DNA of 33,992 nt from Prolixibacteraceae bacterium (GTDB lineage: Bacteria; Bacteroidota; Bacteroidia; Bacteroidales; Prolixibacteraceae). The translations under genes and the position numbers were made by a program. Position 1 is the first letter of the stretch, and each line of letters begins with the position of its first letter. Under the pieces are notes generated by a model. The model did not search any database. It saw only the letters and a program-made list of their open reading frames with translations, and was not told the DNA's origin. The DNA is taken from the NCBI GenBank assembly GCA_947475715.1, contig CANJNY010000043.1:1-33992 (forward strand). Direction: 5' to 3'. This document shows, piece by piece, positions 26,106-33,992 of the stretch.

Positions 26106-27050
26106 TCAGAAGGGTAAGTTCTTAAGATCAAGGTTTCCGCCGGATAGAATAATTCCGATCCTGAGGTTCTGAAATAACTCCTTGTTTTCGAGAAGTACGG
26201 CTACTGGAACTGCAGCAGATGGTTCAATAATAATTTTCATCCGTTCCCAGATCATCCGCATCGCCTCAATAATGGATTCTTCGGATACAGTTATAATATT
26301 ATCGACATGGCGGCAGATAATGGCATAATTAAGCTCGCCTAACGATGTTAGTAATCCATCGGCAATTGTTTTAGGATGAACTGATGGTATGATATACCCG
26401 GCTTTAAATGATCGCATCGCATCATCTGCCCCCGAGGGCTCACCTGCAATAACCCTGCATTTTGCCGACAACGATTTTACAGACAATGCTGTTCCTGACA
26501 ATAACCCTCCTCCGCCAACCGGGCACAACACCAACTCCAGGTCTGGAAAGGCCTCCAATAGCTCCTTCGCTGCGCTCCCTTGACCTGCAATTACATTAAA
26601 ATTGTTATATGGGTGGATGATCTCAACTCCTGTCTGGAGAGCAATGCGTTGAAGTGTTAATTCTCGGGCTTCAAGTGTGGGCTCGCAAAAGGTGATTATC
26701 CCACCATAACTGGCAACAGCTTTTTTCTTTATTTCCGGCGAATTGGATGGCATAACAATTTGTGACTCGATTCCCCGTATTGATGCGGCATGGGCCAAAG
26801 CAGCAGCATGATTACCTGAAGAGTGGGTTCCTACTCCATGGATTGCCTGTTCATCAGTTAATGAGAAGACGGCATTGCATGCTCCCCGGAATTTGAATGC
26901 TCCTGTTTTTTGAAAATTTTCACACTTAAAGAATAATTCTGATCCTAATAGCCGGTTTATCGCGGAACTTGTAAATACAGGGGTGTGGTGCACATAACCT
27001 TTGATTCGCTCATGCGCATTGACGATGTCTTCAAATTGGGGTAGTTTCAC
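26106..27050 (-). CDS. PLP-dependent serine/threonine dehydratase or serine racemase-like enzyme
   Basis: This is a 314-residue fold-type II PLP enzyme. The PLP lysine is K53 in KTGAFKFRGA; the substrate loop is THSSGNHAAALA (75-86); the phosphate-binding glycine loop is PVGGGGLLSG (177-186). The C-terminal SGGN ring motif is IILSGGNLDL. It deaminates serine/threonine to pyruvate/2-oxobutyrate, or racemises serine. It has no C-terminal ACT/regulatory domain, so it is the short catabolic or racemase type rather than feedback-regulated IlvA. Its start overlaps the stop of the preceding gene by 4 bp (ATGA). Confidence 0.88.
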   Translation of the reverse strand: MKLPQFEDIVNAHERIKGYVHHTPVFTSSAINRLLGSELFFKCENFQKTGAFKFRGACNAVFSLTDEQAIHGVGTHSSGNHAAALAHAASIRGIESQIVMPSNSPEIKKKAVASYGGIITFCEPTLEARELTLQRIALQTGVEIIHPYNNFNVIAGQGSAAKELLEAFPDLELVLCPVGGGGLLSGTALSVKSLSAKCRVIAGEPSGADDAMRSFKAGYIIPSVHPKTIADGLLTSLGELNYAIICRHVDNIITVSEESIIEAMRMIWERMKIIIEPSAAVPVAVLLENKELFQNLRIGIILSGGNLDLKNLPF

Positions 27051-27829
27051 GGCTTTGGTGGTTTCTCCTTCAGTTTTTTATCAATATATTCAACAAGTAA
27101 CTCCCTGATTCGCTTTTCAACATCGTATGTTGAAGCATTTATTGGCAGACTATTAAAGGCATTACAATAGAGCATGAAATCCTCTAATACATCGCCTTCA
27201 AAACCAGATACTTTCTGAATGACATCTTTGTTATATACCAATGACAGGATTTGCCAGTCTTTCTCTGAATGAATTGCCGTTAATGCAGTCCGCTTTTCTT
27301 TTTCATCCTTACTCAGATAATACGACATGAAAGACAACGGCTTGGTCAGTGCTGTCAGCGTTTTTGGTTTGGATGCGAAATAGTCACTCCTTAATTCGAC
27401 CGGTACCGATACTGACTTGCCCACTTTGATCCCATTCATATTTACTTTGGGGCCGGAGCCCTCCACTTCCACTTGTCCCAGCAATATTCGTGTGGGTGAA
27501 ATAGTGATTTTGGCAACTCCGTTTTCGGTATTAATGATTGAACTGACTGGGACTTTCTTATCTTTGTAATTGAGCGATTTGAAAGTTAGCGTATCCATCG
27601 GATCGGCCTGAACCGAAAAATTCCCATTTGCATCGGTCATTGTCCCACCACGAATCCGCATATTGATTACCTGGACATATCCTACTGCCTCTTTGGTTAA
27701 TTCATCGATTACTTGTCCCTTAACATTAACCATATCCTCGGGGAAAAACAACTGACTATAGCCTAAAGAGTTTAGTCCAAACGAAAGAAGCAGAATTATT
27801 AAAGTGATCCTTATATTTCTAATTAACAT
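27047..27829 (-). CDS. Secreted protein with carboxypeptidase-regulatory-like domain
   Basis: This is a 260-residue protein with a signal peptide (LIILLLSFGLNSLGYSQ). Residues ~35-110 form a CarboxypepD_reg-like beta-sandwich: VNVKGQVIDELTKEAVGYVQV, GTMTDANGNFSV, DTLTFKSLNYKDK (parts). The C-terminal half (~130-260) has no motif I recognise; it is Lys-rich and ends KKLKEKPPKP. Such domains often precede TonB-dependent barrels, but no barrel follows here. It is co-transcribed with, and upstream of, the dehydratase gene; a functional link is not obvious. Confidence 0.75.
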   Translation of the reverse strand: MLIRNIRITLIILLLSFGLNSLGYSQLFFPEDMVNVKGQVIDELTKEAVGYVQVINMRIRGGTMTDANGNFSVQADPMDTLTFKSLNYKDKKVPVSSIINTENGVAKITISPTRILLGQVEVEGSGPKVNMNGIKVGKSVSVPVELRSDYFASKPKTLTALTKPLSFMSYYLSKDEKEKRTALTAIHSEKDWQILSLVYNKDVIQKVSGFEGDVLEDFMLYCNAFNSLPINASTYDVEKRIRELLVEYIDKKLKEKPPKP

Positions 27830-27993
27830 GTTTTATCCTTTTGATTGAATAAAGATGAACTTTGGAACTTCTTGCAATTACAGTTCAATTTGTGAATTCT
27901 ATGTTTTATATTGATGTGTTTTTGTCGCTTTTAGTTGTCTGCGTTATTGTATTTTTCCTTTTTCATCTGCAGATAATTTTATGGTATGAAGGC

Positions 27994-28033
27994 AGGCCAC
28001 AACCTTAACACATTTACGTTGAGATTGTGGCCT
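27994..28033. repeat. Strong hairpin without T-run between dapL and the regulatory-like gene
   Basis: AGGCCACAA (27994-28002) and TTGTGGCCT (28025-28033) pair exactly. After one mismatch the stem continues through CTTAAC/GTTGAG with one G-U pair, leaving an 8-base loop. Neither side has a clear T-run, so it may be a 3'-end stabiliser or processing site of dapL mRNA. Confidence 0.55.
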
Positions 28034-28044
28034 CTATTGGTGGT

Positions 28045-29277
28045 CTAGTAGGTAAGGTTTTTAATACGATCCATCGCTTTAATTACATTTTCCCTGTTGG
28101 CAAATGCAGAAAAGCGAAAGTATCCCTCCCCTGAAGGGCCAAATCCGGAGCCCGGAGTGCCAACGACATTGGTGTCGTTGAGTAGCTTATCGAAAAACTC
28201 CCATGATGAGAGGTTGTTTTTCGTTTTTACCCATACGTAAGGTGCATTAATACCACCAAAAACAGTATATCCAGATTCGGTAAGGCTCTCCCTGATTAAA
28301 CGTGCATTTTCAAGATAGTAGCATATCAGCTGCTGAACCTCCTTTTGCCCCTCCACTGAATATACCGCCGCTGCTGCTTTTTGTACCGGATATGAAACAC
28401 CATTGAATTTTGTAGTCTGGCGGCGCATCCAAAGTGGTTTAACTGCAACCTGATTTCCATGCTGATCGTAGGCGAAAAGTTCATTTGGAATTACGGTGAA
28501 AGCACATCTGGTACCCGTGAATCCTGCAGTTTTAGAAAAACTCCTGAATTCAATAGCTACATTCTTTGCCCCTTCAATTTCAAAAATGGAATGAGGAATT
28601 GAATCATCTGTTATATAAGCTTCATAGGCAGCATCAAATAAAATGATACTCTTGTTGGCAAGAGCATAATCGACCCAGCTTTTCAGAATTTCTCTGCTGG
28701 CTACTGTTCCCGTAGGATTATTCGGAAAGCAAAGGAAAATCAGGTCGGGCCGGGTGGCAGGTAACTCGGGAATAAACCCGTTGGCTTCGTTACATGCCAT
28801 ATAAATTATTTTATCAAAATAGCCATTCGATTGACATTCACCTGTTTTTCCGGACATTACTGTCGTATCGGCATAAACCGGGTATACCGGATCACAAATA
28901 GCAATAATATTCTGGTCCCCAAAAATTTCCTGTATATTCCCTGTGTCACACTTTGAGCCGTCAGAGACAAAAATTTCATCTGCAGTGATCTCAACACCTC
29001 GCTTCTGATAATCATTTTTTGCGATTGCTTCTCTTAGAAAATCATATCCCTGTTCAGGGCCATAACCTTTAAAGGTGTTTTTATCCCCCATTTCTGCCAC
29101 ACCATCATGGAAAGCTTTCAAAATCGCTGGTGTCAAAGGTTGGGTAACATCCCCAATGCCCATTCGGATAATGTCTTTGTCCGGATTTGCTGCGGCAAAT
29201 TCTCTGACCCTTCGGCCAATCTCCGGAAATAGATATCCAGCTTTTAATTTCAGGTAATTCTCGTTAATAAATGCCAT
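28045..29277 (-). CDS. dapL: LL-diaminopimelate aminotransferase
   Basis: This 410-residue fold-type I PLP aminotransferase converts tetrahydrodipicolinate directly to LL-diaminopimelate for lysine and peptidoglycan. Family-specific features are [20 protein letters not shown] at the start, [32 protein letters not shown] and the PLP lysine K249 in [12 protein letters not shown]. Length is standard. Its presence suggests the acyl-DAP route is not needed. It is divergent from lysC, the first enzyme of the same pathway, with ~170 bp between them. Confidence 0.96.
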   Translation of the reverse strand: MAFINENYLKLKAGYLFPEIGRRVREFAAANPDKDIIRMGIGDVTQPLTPAILKAFHDGVAEMGDKNTFKGYGPEQGYDFLREAIAKNDYQKRGVEITADEIFVSDGSKCDTGNIQEIFGDQNIIAICDPVYPVYADTTVMSGKTGECQSNGYFDKIIYMACNEANGFIPELPATRPDLIFLCFPNNPTGTVASREILKSWVDYALANKSIILFDAAYEAYITDDSIPHSIFEIEGAKNVAIEFRSFSKTAGFTGTRCAFTVIPNELFAYDQHGNQVAVKPLWMRRQTTKFNGVSYPVQKAAAAVYSVEGQKEVQQLICYYLENARLIRESLTESGYTVFGGINAPYVWVKTKNNLSSWEFFDKLLNDTNVVGTPGSGFGPSGEGYFRFSAFANRENVIKAMDRIKNLTY

Positions 29278-29331
29278 GTAATTAATTATAATATAGTTAT
29301 TTGTATTTTACTTTTTACTTTTTAAGGCCAA

Positions 29332-29339
29332 CAAAGATA
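29332..29339 (-). promoter_or_regulatory. -7 box of dapL
   Basis: Complement of CAAAGATA is TATCTTTG, exact consensus, 55 bp before the ATG. No well-placed -33 TTG. The leader contains a short TACTTTT repeat (29305-29324). Confidence 0.45.
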
Positions 29340-29398
29340 CAAAATATATTTTTGAGATTTTATTTTGATACAAACCCGTATATCCCTGATGTTTTATA

Positions 29399-29406
29399 TA
29401 ATTTTG
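29399..29406 (+). promoter_or_regulatory. -7 box of lysC
   Basis: TAATTTTG is an exact TAnnTTTG match 45 bp before the lysC ATG. It forms one arm of an imperfect dyad with ATAACAAATTA (29437-29447). No clear -33 element. Confidence 0.4.
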
Positions 29407-29450
29407 TTATTTTAAACCTGATTTCAAACATATTATATAACAAATTACAG

Positions 29451-30713
29451 ATGAAGGTATTCAAGTTTGGCGGTGCATCGGTTAAAGATGCTGATGGGGT
29501 CAGGAATTTGGCCTCAATTATTCAGGAATATCCGGATCAATTGGTTATTGTTGTTTCGGCGATGGGGAAAACGACTAATTCGCTTGAAGTATTGGCTAAA
29601 AATTATTTTAATGAGAACAGGGAAGAATTATTAGTTAATATTAATACTCTAAAGCAATTTCATTCAGCCATTATCGAGAATCTTTTTAACGATTTTTCAG
29701 AAGAAGTCAAACTCACTTTAAGTTCGGATTTTGAACAACTCAATATCAGGCTGGCGCATCCACCTTCACTCGATTATGATTTTGAGTACGACCAGATTGT
29801 CTCACTGGGGGAAATCCTCTCAACTAAAATTACAAGTGCATATCTTAATTATGTGGGGATTAAAAACCGGTGGATTGATATCCGAACAGGATTACGAACC
29901 GATGCAACCTGGCGTGAAGGCAATATCGACTGGTCACTCTCAAGCGGATTAATACATTCGAAATTTAATTTTAATGAAAACCGGATTTATGTCACTCAGG
30001 GATTTATCGGCGCAACGGTGACTGATCAAACGACGACACTGGGACGTGAAGGATCGGATTATACTGCTGCAGTACTTGCAAATATGCTCGACTCTGATAG
30101 TGTTACCATCTGGAAGGATGTTCAAGGAATTATGAATGCGGATCCGCACAAATTCAATGTTACTCAAAAACTTGACATGCTTTCATATCGCGAAGCGGTT
30201 GAAATGACCTACTATGGTGCTAAGGTGATTCACCCAAAAACGATGAAACCTCTGGTTGAAAAAGATATCCCGCTCTATGTCCGCTCGTTTATTCAACCAC
30301 TTGAGAATGGCTCCGTTATTTGCCGGATTGACCATGTGATGAACTATGTTCCTGTTTTCATATCTAAAGAGGATCTTATCCTGATAACTATCTCACCGCT
30401 CGATTTTTCTTTTATTGCGGAGGAGAGCATTAGTAAAATTTATAAACTTTTTGCCCATTACAGGATAAAAGTGAATCTTGTTCAACAATCAGCGATGAAT
30501 TTTTCTGTTGCAATCGATCACCCTGAAAGAGGTTTTGACCATTTAATCTCGGATCTGAAGAATAAATTTGTTGTTCATTATAACGAAGGGCTGGAATTAC
30601 TGACGATCAGGTATTATACCGAAGAGGTTATTCACCAAATGATCGAAAAAAGAACGGTCCTTGTAGCACAACGAACCAGAACCACGGCAAGGTTCTTAAT
30701 GAAGCAGGTGTAA
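29451..30713 (+). CDS. lysC: Aspartate kinase (monofunctional)
   Basis: This 420-residue enzyme phosphorylates aspartate, the first step to lysine, threonine and methionine. The start MKVFKFGGASVKDADG carries the kinase signature KFGGASV. GREGSDYTAA (nucleotide and aspartate site) and WKDVQGIMNADP follow. The C-terminal ~120 residues are an ACT-type regulatory region (LILITISPLDFSFIAEES...). The ATG at 29451 was preferred over the upstream frame (from 29301), which runs through the promoter region. There is no homoserine dehydrogenase domain. It is divergent from dapL and convergent with the next gene, only 2 bp away. Confidence 0.94.
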   Translation: MKVFKFGGASVKDADGVRNLASIIQEYPDQLVIVVSAMGKTTNSLEVLAKNYFNENREELLVNINTLKQFHSAIIENLFNDFSEEVKLTLSSDFEQLNIRLAHPPSLDYDFEYDQIVSLGEILSTKITSAYLNYVGIKNRWIDIRTGLRTDATWREGNIDWSLSSGLIHSKFNFNENRIYVTQGFIGATVTDQTTTLGREGSDYTAAVLANMLDSDSVTIWKDVQGIMNADPHKFNVTQKLDMLSYREAVEMTYYGAKVIHPKTMKPLVEKDIPLYVRSFIQPLENGSVICRIDHVMNYVPVFISKEDLILITISPLDFSFIAEESISKIYKLFAHYRIKVNLVQQSAMNFSVAIDHPERGFDHLISDLKNKFVVHYNEGLELLTIRYYTEEVIHQMIEKRTVLVAQRTRTTARFLMKQV

Positions 30714-30715
30714 TT

Positions 30716-31228
30716 TTAGTTATTAAATACGAGCTTGAAAATGGGCTTCTGCCCTCTGGATTTGCCGGCATTGTCGTAAACCTCATAGGCAATTGTTATC
30801 GAAAGGATTCGTTTGGCTATTTCAGATTTCTCTTTGTCCCAAAACCATTGCTCCTCAAACTGGATCTTACTGATGCTTTTTCTGGAAAACAGCCCTTCTG
30901 ATTCATCGGTTTTTAATTTATTGAGGCCTATTTTTTCACCTGTAAAATAATCAGTTGGGATAATTTCCCCATTGTATACTTTATCAAAGAGGAAATTAAT
31001 CATCTCCTGCCGTTTAAGACCAGCCAGGCATTCGTCACCCCATGTATCGGTAGAGTCACGGTTGATGACATAGGTATCATAGATGATTTTTCCAAAGGAT
31101 TCCCCCAAAGGTTTCTTTTCCTTTACCGGCGAATGACAGGAGCCGGCAATGAGAATTATGCCTATGATAAATAACGAACTAGGATTGATTCCGGTTGAAA
31201 GTAAGCCTTTCACCTTTGACTTCCTCAT
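30716..31228 (-). CDS. Small lipoprotein with GldN/PorN-like core
   Basis: This is a 170-residue protein with signal and lipobox (IIGIILIAGSC, Cys31). The mature part resembles the T9SS/gliding protein GldN (PorN). It has an N-terminal stretch with LFDKVYNGEIIPTDY, like the LF..I..GEITAY region, and a C-terminal IQFEEQWFWDKEKSEIAKRI, like the EDW.FDK..S.....I of GldN. YDNAGKSRGQKPIFKLVF follows, like the (R)G...LFW.YFPE region. No other gld/por core gene is nearby. The start at 31228 overlaps the 3' end of pyrC by 50 bp; no later start preserves the signal peptide. Homology is judged by eye, so the call is tentative. Confidence 0.6.
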   Translation of the reverse strand: MRKSKVKGLLSTGINPSSLFIIGIILIAGSCHSPVKEKKPLGESFGKIIYDTYVINRDSTDTWGDECLAGLKRQEMINFLFDKVYNGEIIPTDYFTGEKIGLNKLKTDESEGLFSRKSISKIQFEEQWFWDKEKSEIAKRILSITIAYEVYDNAGKSRGQKPIFKLVFNN

Positions 31229-32549
31229 GGAAAGTTCCTCTGGTATTTGGATTATTGTTTTCATAAACGAGTATTCCGTTTACAAATGTCTGATTGATAT
31301 AATAGTAAAATGATTCTCCCTCGAAAGGTGACCATCCGCATTTAGACAGGATATTTTCTTTGGTAACAGTCCAGCGTGAGGCATCAACTATTACAAGATC
31401 GGCTTTGTATCCTTTTCTTATATAACCCCTTTTCTCGATTCCAAATAAATCAGCTGGTGCATGGCACATTTTTTCAACAACTTTCTCCATGGAGATCTTA
31501 CCGTTGCGGCTCATTTCGAGCATCGCAATAAGGGAATGTTGAACAAGCGGTCCCCCTGAAGGTGATTTAAAGTAGGTCTGATCCTTTTCTTCGCGTGTGT
31601 GCGGGGCATGGTCTGTTGCTATCACATCGATTCTGTTTTCGGCAATTCCTTTAAGAAGTGCCTGTCGGTCATTTGCAGTTTTAATTGCAGGATTCCATTT
31701 AATATGTGTACCCTTTTTTTCATAATCTGCATCGGAAAACCACAGGTGATGAACACATACTTCGTTGGTTATTTTTTTATTTTTAACCGGTCCTGATTCA
31801 AATAAGGCAATCTCACCGGCAGTCGAAAGGTGGAGAACGTGCAATCTGGTACCAAATTTTTTCGCCAGTTCAACAGCCTTTGAAGTTGATTTAAAGCAGG
31901 CATTGGCATCTCTGATTTTCGAATGTTCGCTCATTGGAACCTCTTCACCATACTTCTCACGGGCCAGTGCAATATTGGCTTGTATAATTTGTTCGTCCTC
32001 GCAATGCGTGGCAATTAACATTTTTGACTTTGAGAATAATGCAGATAGCGTTTCAGTATTGTCAACCAACATATTTCCTGTTGATGAACCCATAAATACT
32101 TTTATCCCGCAAACCTTTGTCGGATCTGTTTTTAACAGCTCTTCAAGATTATCATTCGTTGCTCCGATATAAAAGGAGTAGTTTGCGAGTGAGACTTCTG
32201 ATGCGCGATTGTATTTTTGTTCCAGTAGTTCATGGGTTATCGCTTGTGGGATTGTATTTGGCATCTCCATAAAAGAGGTAATCCCTCCGGCAATTGCAGC
32301 TTTTGACTCTGTTTCGATATCCCCTTTGTGCGTGAGCCCAGGATCTCTGAAATGGACCTGGTCGTCAATAATGCCAGGAAGAAGAAATTTGCCTGAAGCA
32401 TCAATTACCTCTGATTGTGCCAAAATGTTGGCAGGGACTTCATCCCTGAATATTTTTTCAATAATGCCGTTTCGAATAAGAATACTGATGTCTCTAAGGA
32501 TTTTACCTTCGTTGATAACTCTGGCGTCTTTGATGACGATGTCTCTCAT
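31179..32549 (-). CDS. pyrC: Dihydroorotase
   Basis: This 456-residue amidohydrolase interconverts carbamoyl-aspartate and dihydroorotate in pyrimidine synthesis. Visible metal or active-site elements are Gln64-x-His66 (DDQVHFRDPG) where HxH is usual, carboxylated-Lys candidate K150 (GIKVFMGSSTG), His182 (THCED), His240 (HLST) and Asp313 (ATDHAPH). The Gln substitution appears typical of Bacteroidota dihydroorotases as I recall them, so the enzyme is presumably active. The other motifs are intact. Downstream it overlaps the GldN-like lipoprotein gene. Confidence 0.93.
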   Translation of the reverse strand: MRDIVIKDARVINEGKILRDISILIRNGIIEKIFRDEVPANILAQSEVIDASGKFLLPGIIDDQVHFRDPGLTHKGDIETESKAAIAGGITSFMEMPNTIPQAITHELLEQKYNRASEVSLANYSFYIGATNDNLEELLKTDPTKVCGIKVFMGSSTGNMLVDNTETLSALFSKSKMLIATHCEDEQIIQANIALAREKYGEEVPMSEHSKIRDANACFKSTSKAVELAKKFGTRLHVLHLSTAGEIALFESGPVKNKKITNEVCVHHLWFSDADYEKKGTHIKWNPAIKTANDRQALLKGIAENRIDVIATDHAPHTREEKDQTYFKSPSGGPLVQHSLIAMLEMSRNGKISMEKVVEKMCHAPADLFGIEKRGYIRKGYKADLVIVDASRWTVTKENILSKCGWSPFEGESFYYYINQTFVNGILVYENNNPNTRGTFHEEVKGERLTFNRNQS

Positions 32550-32689
32550 GATTATTTAAAAATAGTTTAGTAATTTATTGTGGTAGTCACCATTTATGGA
32601 GTGAAATTAACTAAAAATTATGAATCAATAGTATTTCATTCAACTTTTTATGGTTCAAATAATATGTGTGTCTTGTTTGGATAATCAAC

Positions 32690-33445
32690 CTAATCTGTTG
32701 TTTGTTTGATCGGCTTTTTTAGGTAATTTCTGAAAAAACTCGCTATCTTCATTTGAATAACCCCGGTGAATGCTTCTCCAAAAATTCCGCCACTCATCTT
32801 GGAAGTACCCTCTTTTCTGTCGGTGAAGATAATTGGAATCTCAATAATCTTAAACCCATATTTCCAGGTTTTAAATTTCATTTCAATCTGAAATCCATAT
32901 CCTTTCATCTTGATGTTTTCTGCATTAAGGATTTCCAATACAGTATGTCTATAACATATGAATCCGGCTGTGGTATCCATAATTTTCAGTCCTGTTATTT
33001 TTCTCACAAAAACGGAAGCAAAATAAGACATAAGAACCCGTTTTAATGGCCAGTTTATTACATTGATTCCTGATATATAGCGAGATCCTATCACCAGATC
33101 AGCAGATTGCTTCTGGCATGCCTCCTTAAGTCGAACAAGATCATTCGGATCATGTGAGAAATCGGCATCCATTTCAAAGATATATTCATAGTTGTGATCC
33201 ATGGCCCATTTAAAACCTGCCAGATATGCAGTGCCCAAACCTAATTTTCCTTTACGCTCTATTAAAAAAAGCTTTTCACTATATATGGCAACTAATTCAC
33301 GAACTATATCAGCAGTTCCATCTGGCGAATTGTCATCTATAATAAGTATGTTAAAATCTTCACGAAGTGAGAAAACTTTCAGAATTATCTGTTTGATATT
33401 CTCTTTCTCGTTGAATGTTGGAATAATTACTATGCAATCAGACAC
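32690..33445 (-). CDS. DPM1-type polyprenol-phosphate mannose (sugar) synthase, GT2
   Basis: This is a 251-residue GT2 glycosyltransferase. Motifs: VIIPTFNEKENI at the start, IIDDNSPDGTAD (nucleotide site), GLGTAYLAGFKWA, EMDADFSHDP (DxD at 93-95), DLVIGSRYI and TAGFICYR. The C-terminal part contains EIPIIFTDRKEGTSKM. It would transfer mannose or glucose from a nucleotide sugar to polyprenyl phosphate for periplasmic glycosylation. It has no C-terminal membrane helices. I place the start at GTG 33445, which gives the family-typical N-terminus; the frame extends to ATGs at 33481 and 33499, which remain possible. It is upstream of pyrC with a 140-bp gap. Confidence 0.88.
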   Translation of the reverse strand: MSDCIVIIPTFNEKENIKQIILKVFSLREDFNILIIDDNSPDGTADIVRELVAIYSEKLFLIERKGKLGLGTAYLAGFKWAMDHNYEYIFEMDADFSHDPNDLVRLKEACQKQSADLVIGSRYISGINVINWPLKRVLMSYFASVFVRKITGLKIMDTTAGFICYRHTVLEILNAENIKMKGYGFQIEMKFKTWKYGFKIIEIPIIFTDRKEGTSKMSGGIFGEAFTGVIQMKIASFFRNYLKKPIKQTTD

Positions 33446-33620
33446 TTTTATTTTATTTTTTAGACTTTGTAAAAATAGCATATTTGATAAATAAAACATC
33501 TCATTATCTAGTTTGAGTTAATTTAAACGTTTAATTGACCCCTAAGCGCTTTATTGGATTTTTGTTTTTTACTTAAATTTGATCCATTTCGCGCATTTCT
33601 GAACTTCAGTTAGCGTATTT

Positions 33621-33672
33621 AAAGGTTTTGCCAGCGCTTGGAATTGCTATTTAGAATCTCAAAACCTTTTTT
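33621..33672 (+). terminator. Terminator-like inverted repeat in the gene-free end region
   Basis: AAAGGTTTTG (33621-33630) and CAAAACCTTT (33660-33669) are exact inverted repeats, and the second arm runs into T6 (33667-33672). No plus-strand gene lies upstream to be terminated. Confidence 0.4.
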
Positions 33673-33705
33673 ATCCTGTTGTAATTTAGATAATTATATA
33701 GCCAT

Positions 33706-33767
33706 GTCTTTTTTTTGTCTTTTTTTTGTAACATTTGTTGAAGATGTGGAAAAACCGTTTACATTTG
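33706..33767 (+). promoter_or_regulatory. Strong promoter with phased T-tracts, probably of an rRNA operon
   Basis: Two GTC-T8 blocks (33706-33716 and 33717-33727) repeat at an 11-bp period, as expected of bent or UP-like DNA. TTTG/TTG (33734-33740) follows, then TACATTTG (33760-33767), exact -7, with a 19-bp spacer from TTG. The TACATTTGCACC context resembles Bacteroidota rRNA promoters as I recall them. Confidence 0.6.
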
Positions 33768-33992
33768 CACCACGATTTCAGGGAGCTGTTTTAGCGTGAA
33801 GAGATCGGCGTTCACTGAGAGATTTAAGGGAAAATAGGGAATCGTATTTAGATTAAGAAATTCAGGATTTATTGTTGAGTTTCAAAAAAATGAATTACGT
33901 TTGCCGAACTTTCGCCGGAAGAGATTTGGGTGAATGGACAAATTGAGATAAAAGAGTTCATTGAAGATATTGAGAAGGAAAGAGAACGAACT
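33768..33992 (+). other. Probable leader of a 16S rRNA operon, cut by the window edge
   Basis: There is no supported start codon or gene from 33446 to the window end. About 190 bp after the promoter, AGAGTTCATTGAAGATATTGA (within 33953-33973) resembles the GTTCATTGAAATATTG element found shortly before 16S rRNA in many Bacteroidota. AGTTC/GAACT repeats flank it (33954-33958, 33988-33992). A small GTGAA/TTCAC hairpin is at 33796-33815. The alternative is the 5' end of an unknown gene: one frame is open from 33894 to the end but has no ATG. Confidence 0.45.

Noticed and set aside
29301-29450. N-terminal extension of lysC
   Set aside because: The translated stretch is Phe/Asn/Tyr-rich intergenic sequence with a -7 box; the kinase signature begins right after the ATG at 29451.
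1-33992. CRISPR array, insertion sequence, prophage or defence island
   Set aside because: No spaced short direct repeats, transposase, integrase, attachment duplication or defence-type protein was seen.

Overview
The window looks like a chromosomal segment of a Bacteroidota bacterium, probably a Bacteroidales/Marinilabiliales-type lineage. The evidence is a type IX secretion (T9SS) cargo with a gliding-associated C-terminal domain next to PorP/SprF and OmpA partners, a DUF4783 protein, the DapL lysine route, promoters of the Bacteroidota form (TAnnTTTG at -7, TTG/TTTG near -33), few Shine-Dalgarno sequences, and moderately AT-rich DNA. Species assignment is not possible from this sequence.

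Layout. 1-4232 is a surface/adhesion locus: the 3' end of a large repetitive secreted protein, its PorP/SprF-like partner and an OmpA-family lipid/peptidoglycan-anchoring protein. 4341-12281 holds yihY and a DUF4783 gene (minus), rlmH and a very large orphan NtrY-like histidine kinase (plus), and recQ (minus). 12498-17843 is a housekeeping plus-strand run: tatC, lptB, tRNA-Leu(UAG), tig, clpP, clpX. 17917-21082 (minus) holds a FabH-like ketoacyl synthase overlapping lpxH, then a thioredoxin-fold lipoprotein without its catalytic cysteines. 21311-25465 holds ribF, ahcY, a Rieske-like lipoprotein (minus), greA and a HIT protein. 25475-29277 (minus) holds ruvC, a PLP-dependent serine/threonine dehydratase, a carboxypeptidase-regulatory-like secreted protein and dapL. 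29451-33445 holds lysC (plus), then a GldN-like lipoprotein, pyrC and a DPM1-type glycosyltransferase (minus). 33446-33992 has no supported gene. It carries phased T-tracts, a strong promoter and what looks like an rRNA-operon leader running off the edge.

How the genes fit together. The first three genes probably form one export/anchoring unit. tig-clpP-clpX is a protein folding and turnover cluster. dapL and lysC, divergently transcribed, both feed the diaminopimelate/lysine branch. lptB, lpxH, the FabH-like enzyme and the DPM1-like enzyme concern envelope lipids. Most of the window is ordinary core genome.

I found no clear new defence or biosynthetic system. The best leads are small: a terminator-like hairpin in the greA leader; a GldN-like lipoprotein overlapping pyrC; redox or metal-site substitutions in three proteins; a palindrome that buries a promoter box before clpP; and the three-sensor orphan kinase.
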